Origin: a virus
DNA length: 20,517 bases
Direction: 5' to 3' (one strand)
IMG/VR virus record: IMGVR_UViG_3300025151_000388
Coordinates: 1 to 20,517 of that record
Program-made: the position numbers and the translations under genes
The notes under the pieces: model-generated
Databases searched by the model: none
Told to the model about the DNA's origin: nothing
What the model saw: only the letters and a program-made list of their open reading frames with translations
Shown here: piece after piece, positions 1 to 5,328 of the stretch
Layout: each line of letters opens with the position of its first letter
Numbering within the stretch: position 1 is the stretch's first letter

Positions 1-411
1 GGCAACAATAATGTCATCAATTACATTATCAAATTTGTATGTAATAGTATTGGGCGTGTGAGTATCTGAACCACCATAACCAATAAAGTCGCCTTGATAG
101 ATACCATCATTCTGTGGTAGTCTGTCTAGACATATATGTAGAATCGAAGCAACTCTAGGTATATGTCCATGATTTGATTCAATATCTGTATGAGTATAGT
201 TTATCTTGATTCTTCTCTTATTGAATACTGATTTAGTTCCTACAAAGAATTTACCATTCTCAGGGTTAGTTCCATATACTATGGCAGGGGCACCATCATA
301 CTTTACTGATACCTGACTCTGTTTAGTATCTAAGAAGTTGATAGCATTGATCGCACCATGCTTGCCCTCAAGTATATGATCTTCAATATGTTCTAAGTGT
401 TTGTTCTTCAT
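1..411 (-). CDS. DUF6267-like protein, N-terminal 137 residues (runs off the window)
   Basis: The frame is open from the ATG at 411 to the window edge, so the C-terminus is missing. The start MKNKHLEHIEDHILEGKHGAI resembles cyanophage proteins I recall as DUF6267. Residues 37-42 read KYDGAP, 55-65 FFVGTKSVFNK and 104-109 IYQGDF. A KxDG box followed by a G-D/E-hydrophobic strand is the arrangement of motifs I and III in ATP-dependent DNA/RNA ligases and capping enzymes, in which the lysine becomes nucleotidylated. Catalysis is an inference; the family assignment is from memory. A TATAAT lies only six bases before the ATG, so transcripts from that promoter would have almost no leader. It is the last gene visible on this strand. 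Confidence 0.8.
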   Translation of the reverse strand, partial: MKNKHLEHIEDHILEGKHGAINAINFLDTKQSQVSVKYDGAPAIVYGTNPENGKFFVGTKSVFNKRRIKINYTHTDIESNHGHIPRVASILHICLDRLPQNDGIYQGDFIGYGGSDTHTPNTITYKFDNVIDDIIVA

Positions 412-417
412 ACTATC

Positions 418-462
418 ATTATAACACATGGCACTAGGTTTTCAACCATATATGTGCCAGTT
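418..462 (-). promoter_or_regulatory. Box-type promoter 1 (AACTGGCACA - TTGAAA - TATAAT)
   Basis: On the minus strand the box AACTGGCACA (462-453) is followed after 7 bases by TTGAAA (445-440) and after a further 16 by TATAAT (423-418). The predicted start falls at about 411, on the ATG of the DUF6267-like gene, so the mRNA would be leaderless or nearly so. The box also pairs with a downstream GTGCCA (434-429), and GGTT/AACC pairs inside, so a transcript reading in from upstream could fold into a hairpin here. Confidence 0.6.
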
Positions 463-541
463 TGTAAAGTGGTTGGGCGGTAGTTGAGTACGCAACTGTT
501 TGAACTACCATTAAGTATGTTGATCTAGAATTAACTCTCAT
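434..541 (-). CDS. Possible 35-residue ORF, doubtful
   Basis: An open frame runs from an ATG at 541 to a TAG at 434-436 and would encode a 35-residue peptide starting MRVNSRSTYLMVV and ending AHIWLKT. It sits downstream of the structured RNA core and its last codons overlap the AACTGGCACA promoter box. The bases before the ATG (TTGGGTGT) are at best a weak ribosome site. I recognise no family. It may be a real microprotein translated from the 3' part of the same transcript, or chance. Confidence 0.2.
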   Translation of the reverse strand: MRVNSRSTYLMVVQTVAYSTTAQPLYKLAHIWLKT

Positions 542-702
542 ACACCCAAGAGAGTGTCAGGGAGCGGGGCGAACTTATCTGAGTTTCACTCAGGCGCCCA
601 AATTTACCTACTAGGAATCGCTTACACCTGTACCCCTACTAACTACTGATCTAGCAGTGCTGACGCTCGACTTTCGGGTAGTAGAACCGCATATCCCTGA
701 CA
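464..702 (-). ncRNA. Candidate structured small RNA
   Basis: This stretch between genes is richer in G and C than its surroundings and has no convincing coding frame over its first 160 bases. On the minus strand TGTCAGGGA (702-694) pairs perfectly with TCCCTGACA (563-555), closing a domain of about 148 bases. Inside, GGGCG (599-595) pairs with CGCCC (571-567) and encloses CTGAG/CTCAG (593-589 and 583-579) with a UGAAA loop. CTACTA/TAGTAG and ACTG/CAGT pairings are also possible. Downstream, ACTCTC/GAGAGT (555-550 and 539-534) and GGTAGTT/AACTACC (509-503 and 485-479) form two more hairpins. A box-type promoter at 708-752 predicts a start at about 701, exactly at the 5' arm of the closing stem. 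The 3' end is unknown. No tRNA, tmRNA or known ribozyme core could be recognised. Confidence 0.6.
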
Positions 703-707
703 TTCAT

Positions 708-752
708 ATAATAATCCATTGACATATAATTACAACCACCTGTGTGCCAGTT
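708..752 (-). promoter_or_regulatory. Box-type promoter 2 (AACTGGCACA - TTGTAA - TATTAT), for the small RNA
   Basis: AACTGGCACA (752-743) lies 7 bases before TTGTAA (735-730), which lies 16 bases before TATTAT (713-708). The box begins just after the stop codon of the 63-aa gene. No gene follows for about 160 bases, only the structured RNA whose closing stem starts where this promoter predicts transcription to begin. Confidence 0.6.
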
Positions 753-754
753 TA

Positions 755-946
755 TTAAATGTCACAATCAGGGTTGACAAACTCTCTCTTTCTCTTTACT
801 TTTGTTGTATTAATATCAATTAAATCTTCTAACTCTTCAATAGAATTGGCGAGGTTGTCATCATTTTTCTCTTCAGAATAGAAAAATAATGCTTCACTTA
901 ACAAGTTGAATTGTTTATCGGTTAATGTTACATTGATTTTATACAT
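755..946 (-). CDS. 63-residue protein of unknown function
   Basis: The last gene of a four-gene unit. Its ATG (946) lies one base after the stop of the upstream oxygenase gene, and ATGAGGTAAT just before it supplies a GAGG ribosome site, so translation is probably coupled. The product starts MYKINVTLTDKQFNLLSEAL. It has an amphipathic, acidic middle (residues 24-47) and a basic patch KVKRKR near residue 50. There is no signal peptide, no membrane segment and no motif I recognise. It resembles the small hypothetical proteins that are numerous in early T4-like phage regions. Real-gene confidence comes from spacing and the ribosome site, not homology. Confidence 0.8.
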   Translation of the reverse strand: MYKINVTLTDKQFNLLSEALFFYSEEKNDDNLANSIEELEDLIDINTTKVKRKREFVNPDCDI

Positions 947-947
947 A

Positions 948-1544
948 TTACCTCATAGGTATGTTAAAAGACATGATAGTTCTTGGTGTCTCAGTTTGCG
1001 ACACTGGCGACTCGTGCAATAATACAGAGGGAAATGTAATAATATCCCCTTCAAATACAGGCGGAGCAACTTTATCTATAGTTCCATAATAGGGATTTGG
1101 GTGTGGACTATAGAATGTTGTAGGAAAATGTAATTTATCATCAAATTCCACATACAACACACATGATATATTCATTAGACCATGATTATGAGCACCATGA
1201 TATTGTCCTTTAGTGTATCTCTGTGACCATAGTTGCCACTTATCAACACTCTCAACAGGGCAATCTCCTCTGTATCTATCTGTCAATATCTCTGTGTATT
1301 CTTCAACTAACTTATCCAAATCAGTTTTCAATATGTCAACGAACTGATTAAGATATGGTGCTGAAGTCTGATACTTGTAATAATCTGTCTCACACTCTAT
1401 GATAGAAAATGGTTGCCCATCAAAATTAGTATCAGTATCACTAAAATCTATTAGTTTTAACAGTTTACTCTTTTTGTTCTGCCAATCACTAACTGTAAAT
1501 TTAATGATAGGAAACCCAAATAGATTCATAGATTGAGAGTTCAT
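948..1544 (-). CDS. 2OG-Fe(II) oxygenase-like protein (H-x-H type)
   Basis: A 198-residue protein of the putative 2-oxoglutarate/Fe(II) oxygenase group often found in cyanophages (2OG-FeII_Oxy_5-like). The double-stranded beta-helix core is visible as H119-x-H121 in GAHNHG, then the strand SCVLYVEF, then H177 in PSVLLHES and R188 in PRTIMSFNI, which would hold 2-oxoglutarate. The usual Asp/Glu of the HxD/E motif is His here, as in three other proteins of this window. Such enzymes couple 2OG decarboxylation to hydroxylation of a protein, nucleic acid or small molecule; the substrate is unknown. The ATG overlaps the stop of the 50-aa gene upstream (ATGA), showing an operon with 1541-1968. Confidence 0.85.
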   Translation of the reverse strand: MNSQSMNLFGFPIIKFTVSDWQNKKSKLLKLIDFSDTDTNFDGQPFSIIECETDYYKYQTSAPYLNQFVDILKTDLDKLVEEYTEILTDRYRGDCPVESVDKWQLWSQRYTKGQYHGAHNHGLMNISCVLYVEFDDKLHFPTTFYSPHPNPYYGTIDKVAPPVFEGDIITFPSVLLHESPVSQTETPRTIMSFNIPMR

Positions 1545-1693
1545 TTCCTTTTCCTAAATGGATTCCAATTTCTTCTAGGTTTCATGCCCTTATCCTTTTT
1601 CAACTGTGCTTTTAACTTCTTCAGATATTTTAAGTGATTCGGATAGATTAACTTCTCAACATCTTTTTTAGTCTGGCGCTCTTCTTTGCTCAC
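1541..1693 (-). CDS. 50-residue basic protein, GTG start, coupled at both ends
   Basis: The frame starts with GTG at 1693, overlapping the TGA of the upstream gene (GTGA), and ends with TGA overlapping the ATG of the oxygenase gene (ATGA). This double overlap fills an otherwise empty gap and is the main reason to call it. The product begins MSKEERQTKKDVEKLIY and ends RNWNPFRKRK. It contains many Lys and Arg residues, a predicted helix (residues 4-34) and a basic tail, and could bind nucleic acid, though that is a guess. No ATG exists early in the frame; the internal ATG at residue 37 would leave only 14 residues. Confidence 0.7.
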   Translation of the reverse strand: MSKEERQTKKDVEKLIYPNHLKYLKKLKAQLKKDKGMKPRRNWNPFRKRK

Positions 1694-1968
1694 TTATCTG
1701 TCCATCTACTTTTATTTTGAAAATCATCATCTATGTCAATATCATTTATATCTGTGAAGTATATGCCTTTCAAATCCTTCTCTGACCACTCGGTTAGATC
1801 ATCAAGGAATAAATCTCCATCATCAAAATCTTCCGCCTCAACCATCATTTCCAGCACTAGAGATTCAGCATCTTCTAGTCTCATTTCATCAACAAGTTTC
1901 TCCATTTGAGAGGCATACTGCTCGTCCATCAACTGAAGGCATTGTTCTCTGATTCTGTCAATTTGCAT
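1690..1968 (-). CDS. 92-residue acidic protein of unknown function
   Basis: First gene of the 1968-755 operon. It is preceded by AGG eight bases before the ATG and by a TAGACA-N17-TATAAT promoter. The product starts MQIDRIREQCLQLMDEQYAS. It is helical for roughly residues 1-50 and then very acidic (EAEDFDDGDLFLDDLTEW, DINDIDIDDDF). Strongly acidic small phage proteins are sometimes DNA mimics or inhibitors of host enzymes, but nothing here proves that. Its TGA overlaps the GTG of the next gene. No domain was recognised. Confidence 0.8.
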   Translation of the reverse strand: MQIDRIREQCLQLMDEQYASQMEKLVDEMRLEDAESLVLEMMVEAEDFDDGDLFLDDLTEWSEKDLKGIYFTDINDIDIDDDFQNKSRWTDK

Positions 1969-1989
1969 TGGTGTTACCTATGTAGTTTG

Positions 1990-2018
1990 ATTATACCATA
2001 AAATGAGTTTATTGTCTA
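1990..2018 (-). promoter_or_regulatory. Sigma70-type promoter of the 1968-755 operon
   Basis: On the minus strand TAGACA (2018-2013) is 17 bases from TATAAT (1995-1990). The -35 overlaps the stop codon of the helicase gene. The predicted start at about 1983 leaves a short leader containing the AGG ribosome site of the 92-aa gene. There is no AACTGGCACA box. Confidence 0.6.
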
Positions 2019-3236
2019 TTTTCTGTTAGATAGAGATACCTGTGCCTGTCCTTTGTTGAATATGGTATCAACAACTGATTGAAGGCGCTTTTCTGTACCA
2101 ATACCAACATTGTTGTAAACTGGTACAAACATCTTACCAAATGGTTTGATGTATCCAGTACCCTTGATACAGGGTTTCAAGGCACCTGTACTAATCTTCT
2201 GTGCATCTTCTTTATGTAGTCTGATGACTCTACCAATAGTTTGTGCCATAGTGATAAGATCAAGATTTCTCAATAGAATACAGGCATTTAGACCTGACAC
2301 ATTCATACCCTCTGATAGTATAGAGTGATGAAATAGTAGAAACTTCTTAGTATCATCTTTGCCCCACTTGTTCATTAGATTGAAAAATGTCTTACGAGTG
2401 ACTTTCTTACCATTGATGATAGCACCATACTTTGATGTAATCCACATGACATTGTACTTACGAGCATGACACTCAACTTGGAAGTCTGTCCTAGTAATCA
2501 ATTTGTGGATATTGGTAGTAGATTTGGCAGTGACTAATACTTTGTCCATGCTCTCCTCATTGTCAAGAGCATCAAGTATCATTTCCTTGTCAATCTCCTC
2601 TACACTCTCATAGAAACCAGTATTGTAATTTCTAGTCTTGACCTGTGGAGGCACTATATAACCTTTTTTGATTAACTCTGGAGCAGGGATTTCTGCAATC
2701 ACTTTTCCATACACCTTAGCATTGTTCATACCACGCTCCTGTGATGTATGATGTTTAGGTGTAGCAGTGAAGTAGAACTTACGTCTAGTGATGTTAGACC
2801 TGTCCTTGACACTCTCAAAGAAGTTCTTTTGAACTGAATTGTGTGCCTCGTCATAATATACTGTATCCGCTTCAACATCTTGTTTGATTCTGTGAAGTGA
2901 ATGATATGTTGTAAAAATCAACTGATTCTTTGTACTAGCATGATGCCACTCTTGTATCTCTTTTGGATTAGTGGTAGTCTTGTAGTTAGTCTCTCCACTA
3001 TGTACATGAAGCACCTCGACATTATCAATCTGCTCGAGGAACTCTTCACATAACTGTTGAGCAAGTAAGATTCTAGGGGCAACAACAATAATAGTCTGTG
3101 GTATAGGCATACTGAATCGCCACTTAGCGTCCACAATCATACACATTGTCTTACCGCCACCAGTAGGTACTAGAACCTGACCACACTTCTGTTGCATGAG
3201 ATTTGTTATCTCTGTCTGATGATCTCTAAGTTTCAT
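2016..3236 (-). CDS. Superfamily 2 DEAH helicase (UvsW-like)
   Basis: A 406-residue ATP-dependent helicase or translocase. Numbered from the ATG at 3236: MKLRDHQTEI is a Q-motif-like start, PTGGGKT (24-30) is Walker A, DEAH (129-132) is Walker B, TATP (157-160) is motif III, SEGMNVSG (about 308-315) is motif V, and QTIGRVIR (332-339) is motif VI with its arginine finger. In T4, UvsW remodels replication forks and R-loops. This protein lacks UvsW's N-terminal extension and could instead be the second SF2 helicase found in many cyanophages. The frame is also open to a TTG at 3251, but the ATG opens the conserved helicase start. It is transcribed from its own box-type promoter. Confidence 0.9.
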   Translation of the reverse strand: MKLRDHQTEITNLMQQKCGQVLVPTGGGKTMCMIVDAKWRFSMPIPQTIIVVAPRILLAQQLCEEFLEQIDNVEVLHVHSGETNYKTTTNPKEIQEWHHASTKNQLIFTTYHSLHRIKQDVEADTVYYDEAHNSVQKNFFESVKDRSNITRRKFYFTATPKHHTSQERGMNNAKVYGKVIAEIPAPELIKKGYIVPPQVKTRNYNTGFYESVEEIDKEMILDALDNEESMDKVLVTAKSTTNIHKLITRTDFQVECHARKYNVMWITSKYGAIINGKKVTRKTFFNLMNKWGKDDTKKFLLFHHSILSEGMNVSGLNACILLRNLDLITMAQTIGRVIRLHKEDAQKISTGALKPCIKGTGYIKPFGKMFVPVYNNVGIGTEKRLQSVVDTIFNKGQAQVSLSNRK

Positions 3237-3258
3237 TGTGTATTGTCTCAATAATCAT

Positions 3259-3303
3259 ATTATAGAATAAAAAAAAGACCCTTGCAAGGGTCTTGTGACA
3301 GTT
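3259..3303 (-). promoter_or_regulatory. Box-type promoter 4 (AACTGTCACA - TTGCAA - TATAAT), for the helicase
   Basis: The box AACTGTCACA (3303-3294), one base different from the other strict copies, begins next to the stop codon of the 40-aa gene. It is 6 bases from TTGCAA (3287-3282), which is 17 bases from TATAAT (3264-3259). The -35 is the centre of the terminator palindrome, so termination of the upstream gene and initiation of the helicase mRNA share the same bases. Confidence 0.6.
3269..3293 (-). terminator. Rho-independent terminator
   Basis: The minus strand carries the perfect palindrome AGACCCTTGCAAGGGTCT (3293-3276), a seven-pair stem with a TGCA loop, followed by a run of eight T. 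It ends transcription of the small gene just upstream, and its loop forms the -35 of the helicase promoter. Confidence 0.85.
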
Positions 3304-3426
3304 TTAGAACTGTGCCAATAGTTTTTGAGTTTCTGGGTCAAATTCCTCTCTGACTCCATTAATGTCCATCAACCAATCATCTTGCTCTTGTCCATCAAAT
3401 TCGTCAAATTCCAATTCAAAATCCAT
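3304..3426 (-). CDS. 40-residue acidic protein
   Basis: A short frame between a box-type promoter and a strong terminator, so it probably forms its own transcript. The product starts MDFELEFDEFDGQEQDDWL and ends ETQKLLAQF. It is highly acidic (Asp and Glu near one third), with no Cys and no membrane segment. An in-frame ATG at 3453 would add MKVNKQKKI, but the predicted transcription start (about 3447) lies after it, so the ATG at 3426 is preferred. Neither start has a clear ribosome site. I recognise no family. The flanking control elements are the main support. Confidence 0.7.
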   Translation of the reverse strand: MDFELEFDEFDGQEQDDWLMDINGVREEFDPETQKLLAQF

Positions 3427-3453
3427 AATCTTTTTTTGTTTGTTTACTTTCAT

Positions 3454-3499
3454 ATAATAGTATAATGTAAAATTGTTTGCAACTGTATGTGTGCCAGTT
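3454..3499 (-). promoter_or_regulatory. Box-type promoter 3 (AACTGGCACA - TTGCAA - TATTAT)
   Basis: AACTGGCACA (3499-3490) overlaps the stop codon of the 99-aa gene. It is 7 bases from TTGCAA (3482-3477), which is 17 bases from TATTAT (3459-3454); an alternative -10 is TATACT (3464-3459). It drives the 40-aa acidic protein gene. Confidence 0.6.
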
Positions 3500-3797
3500 A
3501 TCCAACTGGAGGTGCATTTGGTATCTCAGCAGGTTTTGCGTCCATGTCAAATTTGCTTGAGGCAACCTCATACTCCTTATTACCTTTCAAAGAATTGACC
3601 TCTACAATAAGTGCCTTAAGATCATCTTGCTGTTTGAGTAAGGCAGCATGAACCATTGACTCTAATGAAGTCAATCTCTCATCAAGATTACCTATGGTTC
3701 TCATCGCCGCATTTAGTTGTTTCTTTAGTCGATCAACTTGCTGTAACTTGACTTTAGTTAGTGTCTCTGTGTCTGATGTAAGTGAATCGTAACCCAT
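3498..3797 (-). CDS. 99-residue coiled-coil protein
   Basis: The product starts MGYDSLTSDTETLTKVKLQQVDRL. Residues 12-75 form a long heptad-rich helix (LKKQLNAAM, LDERLTSLESMVHAALLKQQ, LKALIVEVNSL), a probable oligomeric coiled coil. The tail is proline-rich (PAEIPNAPPVG). A late-type TCTAAATA lies 17 bases before the ATG, suggesting late expression and perhaps a small virion or assembly protein; that role is inferred only from the promoter and coiled coil. The stop codon is part of the next promoter's upstream box. Confidence 0.8.
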   Translation of the reverse strand: MGYDSLTSDTETLTKVKLQQVDRLKKQLNAAMRTIGNLDERLTSLESMVHAALLKQQDDLKALIVEVNSLKGNKEYEVASSKFDMDAKPAEIPNAPPVG

Positions 3798-3814
3798 AAT
3801 TTATTCTTTTTAGT

Positions 3815-3822
3815 TATTTAGA
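3815..3822 (-). promoter_or_regulatory. T4-late-like promoter element TCTAAATA
   Basis: TCTAAATA is one base from the T4 late consensus TATAAATA and identical to the element before the 2331-aa virion gene. It lies between two genes, 17 bases before the ATG at 3797. A second partial match, AATAAATT, abuts that ATG. Confidence 0.45.
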
Positions 3823-3832
3823 GGTGTAATGA

Positions 3833-4252
3833 TTATCTGATGTAGAGATAACCGCCCGCCCAATCGCAATTAGCATACATATACTCACGTTGGTTTTGAT
3901 CTCTCATGTCAAATCTAACGTGTTTAGCAGGCGCTTTCCATGAAGCAGGTTTGTAAACTTCTCCTGTATCCTTTCTAACAAAAGCGTGAACCCCTGCACT
4001 CTCATACTTACCATTGCGATAATCATTCTGAATGATCTTAAAGTATGTTTTACCTGATGTGATAGTGAATTTGATACACTCTTCATCATTCTCAATTTTT
4101 CTCGCCCTCTCCTGTAGATACTTGTCATTGCCATTCTGACTATCCATGACATATCTCAACGAATAGTTCCTGTACTGTGCCTCTAGGCATCTACATAGTT
4201 CCTGTGTCCATTTAAGAATCTCTGTCTTTTGAATTGAGTTTGCCAATGTCAT
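3833..4252 (-). CDS. 139-residue conserved T4-like phage protein of unknown function
   Basis: The product has a helical N-terminal part (residues 5-60, including ILKWTQELCRCLEAQYRNY) and a beta-rich C-terminal part containing TSGKTYFKII, GVHAFVRKDTGEVYKPASW and DWAGGYLYIR. I recall very similar GVHAF...GEVYKPASWKAPAK stretches in hypothetical proteins of many cyanophages, so it is probably a conserved gene, but no function is known to me. Aromatic residues and a small-domain layout suggest a nucleic-acid or protein adaptor. The ATG is about 20 bases after a terminator hairpin and has no clear ribosome site, so expression may depend on read-through of that leader. Confidence 0.85.
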   Translation of the reverse strand: MTLANSIQKTEILKWTQELCRCLEAQYRNYSLRYVMDSQNGNDKYLQERARKIENDEECIKFTITSGKTYFKIIQNDYRNGKYESAGVHAFVRKDTGEVYKPASWKAPAKHVRFDMRDQNQREYMYANCDWAGGYLYIR

Positions 4253-4274
4253 AATAATAATTGTTGTTTGTTGT

Positions 4275-4314
4275 AAAAAGGGAAAGGGAAGGTAACAAAC
4301 ACAAAACCTTCCCT
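4275..4314 (-). terminator. Terminator or attenuator hairpin before the 139-aa gene
   Basis: AGGGAAGGT (4314-4306) pairs perfectly with ACCTTCCCT (4293-4285) around a 12-base loop and is followed by TTCCC and five T. It lies after a predicted promoter (4326-4370) and before the ATG at 4252, so it may act as a leader attenuator as well as a terminator for the gene upstream. Confidence 0.7.
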
Positions 4315-4325
4315 CTCATATTCTT

Positions 4326-4370
4326 ATATTACTCCATTGTGGGAATAATGCAACCAGCAGTGTGACACTA
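4326..4370 (-). promoter_or_regulatory. Degenerate box-type promoter 5 (TAGTGTCACA - TTGCAT - TAATAT)
   Basis: TAGTGTCACA (4370-4361) matches the AACTGGCACA box at seven of ten positions and includes the stop codon of the membrane-protein gene. It is 7 bases from TTGCAT (4353-4348), which is 16 bases from TAATAT (4331-4326). The match is weaker than the other four copies, but the position and spacing are the same. Confidence 0.4.
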
Positions 4371-4547
4371 CCTCAACTGTCCACTCTTAGTCCTCATTGT
4401 ATGATAGTATGCAGTTTTACGTCTAGTCAACTTATGGATATAGTATCCAATAAGAGCAAAGACTCCAACTGTTGCATACTGTTGCATTGTTTTGCTCATT
4501 TGATTCAAAGCAATGTCCATGCCAGTACCATACTCACTATTTCTCAT
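4368..4547 (-). CDS. 59-residue single-pass membrane protein
   Basis: Numbered from the ATG at 4547, the product starts MRNSEYGTGMDIALNQMSKTMQQYATVGV. It has one membrane segment at about residues 28-43 (ATVGVFALIGYYIHKL), followed directly by a basic stretch (TRRKTAYYH). By the positive-inside rule the C-terminus would be cytoplasmic. The frame is open up to a TTG at 4577, but that codon lies in a leader hairpin and has no ribosome site. Transcription comes from a perfect sigma70-type promoter, so this is probably an early product. Early phage membrane microproteins often alter the host envelope or exclude other phages; that is inference. Confidence 0.75.
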   Translation of the reverse strand: MRNSEYGTGMDIALNQMSKTMQQYATVGVFALIGYYIHKLTRRKTAYYHTMRTKSGQLR

Positions 4548-4570
4548 GGCAATAATATAATTGGGTGCGA

Positions 4571-4605
4571 GAAACAAAAATGATAAACTAAGATCATTTT
4601 GTTTC
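4571..4605 (-). repeat. Long inverted repeat in the 5' leader of the membrane-protein gene
   Basis: GAAACAAAATGAT (4605-4593) pairs with ATCATTTTTGTTTC (4584-4571), a 13-pair stem with one bulged T and an 8-base loop. It lies in the leader that the 4615-4643 promoter would produce. No T run follows on either strand, so it is not a normal terminator. It may stabilise the mRNA 5' end or control translation. Confidence 0.6.
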
Positions 4606-4614
4606 CCTGTCCAT

Positions 4615-4643
4615 ATTATAATATATCAATTATTGTTTGTCAA
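4615..4643 (-). promoter_or_regulatory. Perfect consensus sigma70-type promoter (TTGACA-N17-TATAAT)
   Basis: TTGACA (4643-4638) and TATAAT (4620-4615) are exact and 17 bases apart, with the -35 inside the last codons of the upstream oxygenase gene. It predicts a start at about 4608, just before the leader hairpin. The same perfect pair occurs at 8891-8919. Consensus host-type promoters of this kind are expected for immediate-early phage transcription. Confidence 0.8.
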
Positions 4644-5327
4644 GTTTTCTTTTGTATCAAATGCCTTCATTCTCTCCTGTGGGGATAGATTGGTACATCG
4701 CCAACCATAGTCTCCATTGGTTACGATTGTAGGCATCATATTCATTGATAGTGTGATTCTATTAGAACCCTCGTTGTTGTTATATCCATGTATGATCTGA
4801 GCAGGGAAAATCATCAATTCACCCTCATTCACCTGTATTTGATTGTCCTGATTGTAGTCAGTAAACTTATTCCTCATTAATCCCAGAGCAGGCATCACAG
4901 GAAAATATAAACTCTCCTCTCTAGTGAAGTGTGTATTGACATGATCCTTTTCTGGATCAAAGTTTACATAGTATATACAGGATAGATAAGAATTACTATG
5001 GAAATGTGGGTGCTGATACCCGCCTTTGTCACTTATATTAAACCAACTGTCAGTTACTTGTACTGTCTCCTGTATGTAATCGCCTTTGATCTCCTTAGCA
5101 TAGTGTTCTGCTTGTTGTTCACACCAATTTCTAAATCTACCATACTTTATGTCATCATGTATAACTGAGTAGTGACCAACGTGTTTTAATTCTTTTGAAT
5201 TAGTATTATATGATAACTGATTTATCTTTTGTTCTTCTATCTCCGCTAGTATAGTTTCCTTTACCTTGTCGTGGAAAGGGCAAGGTATAATGGCAACGGG
5301 CGTTGGTAGTATGTTTACGACTTCCAT
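4626..5327 (-). CDS. 2OG-Fe(II) oxygenase-like protein, tandem paralogue A
   Basis: A 233-residue protein. The core reads TDSWFNISDKGGYQHPHFHSN, with H108-x-H110, the strand SCIYYVNFD, H180 in PAQIIHGY and R190 in NRITLSMNM. Length and the position of every key residue are identical in its upstream neighbour (5329-6030), marking a tandem duplication. As in that group, the canonical Asp of HxD is His. Hydroxylation of a protein or nucleic acid is the expected chemistry; the substrate is unknown. The ATG lies one base after the stop of paralogue B, and it is the last gene of the operon that starts at 8815. Confidence 0.85.
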   Translation of the reverse strand: MEVVNILPTPVAIIPCPFHDKVKETILAEIEEQKINQLSYNTNSKELKHVGHYSVIHDDIKYGRFRNWCEQQAEHYAKEIKGDYIQETVQVTDSWFNISDKGGYQHPHFHSNSYLSCIYYVNFDPEKDHVNTHFTREESLYFPVMPALGLMRNKFTDYNQDNQIQVNEGELMIFPAQIIHGYNNNEGSNRITLSMNMMPTIVTNGDYGWRCTNLSPQERMKAFDTKENLTNNN

Positions 5328-5328
5328 A

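Noticed and set aside
421-754. tRNA, tmRNA, group I intron or hammerhead ribozyme in the long gap
   Set aside because: No T-arm (GGTTCRANNC) with matching acceptor and anticodon arms, no tmRNA GGGGCTGAT-type start, no CTGATGA...GAAA set, and no recognisable group I core.
4571-4605. Leader hairpin as a rho-independent terminator
   Set aside because: No T run follows the stem on either strand and the stem is almost all A-T.
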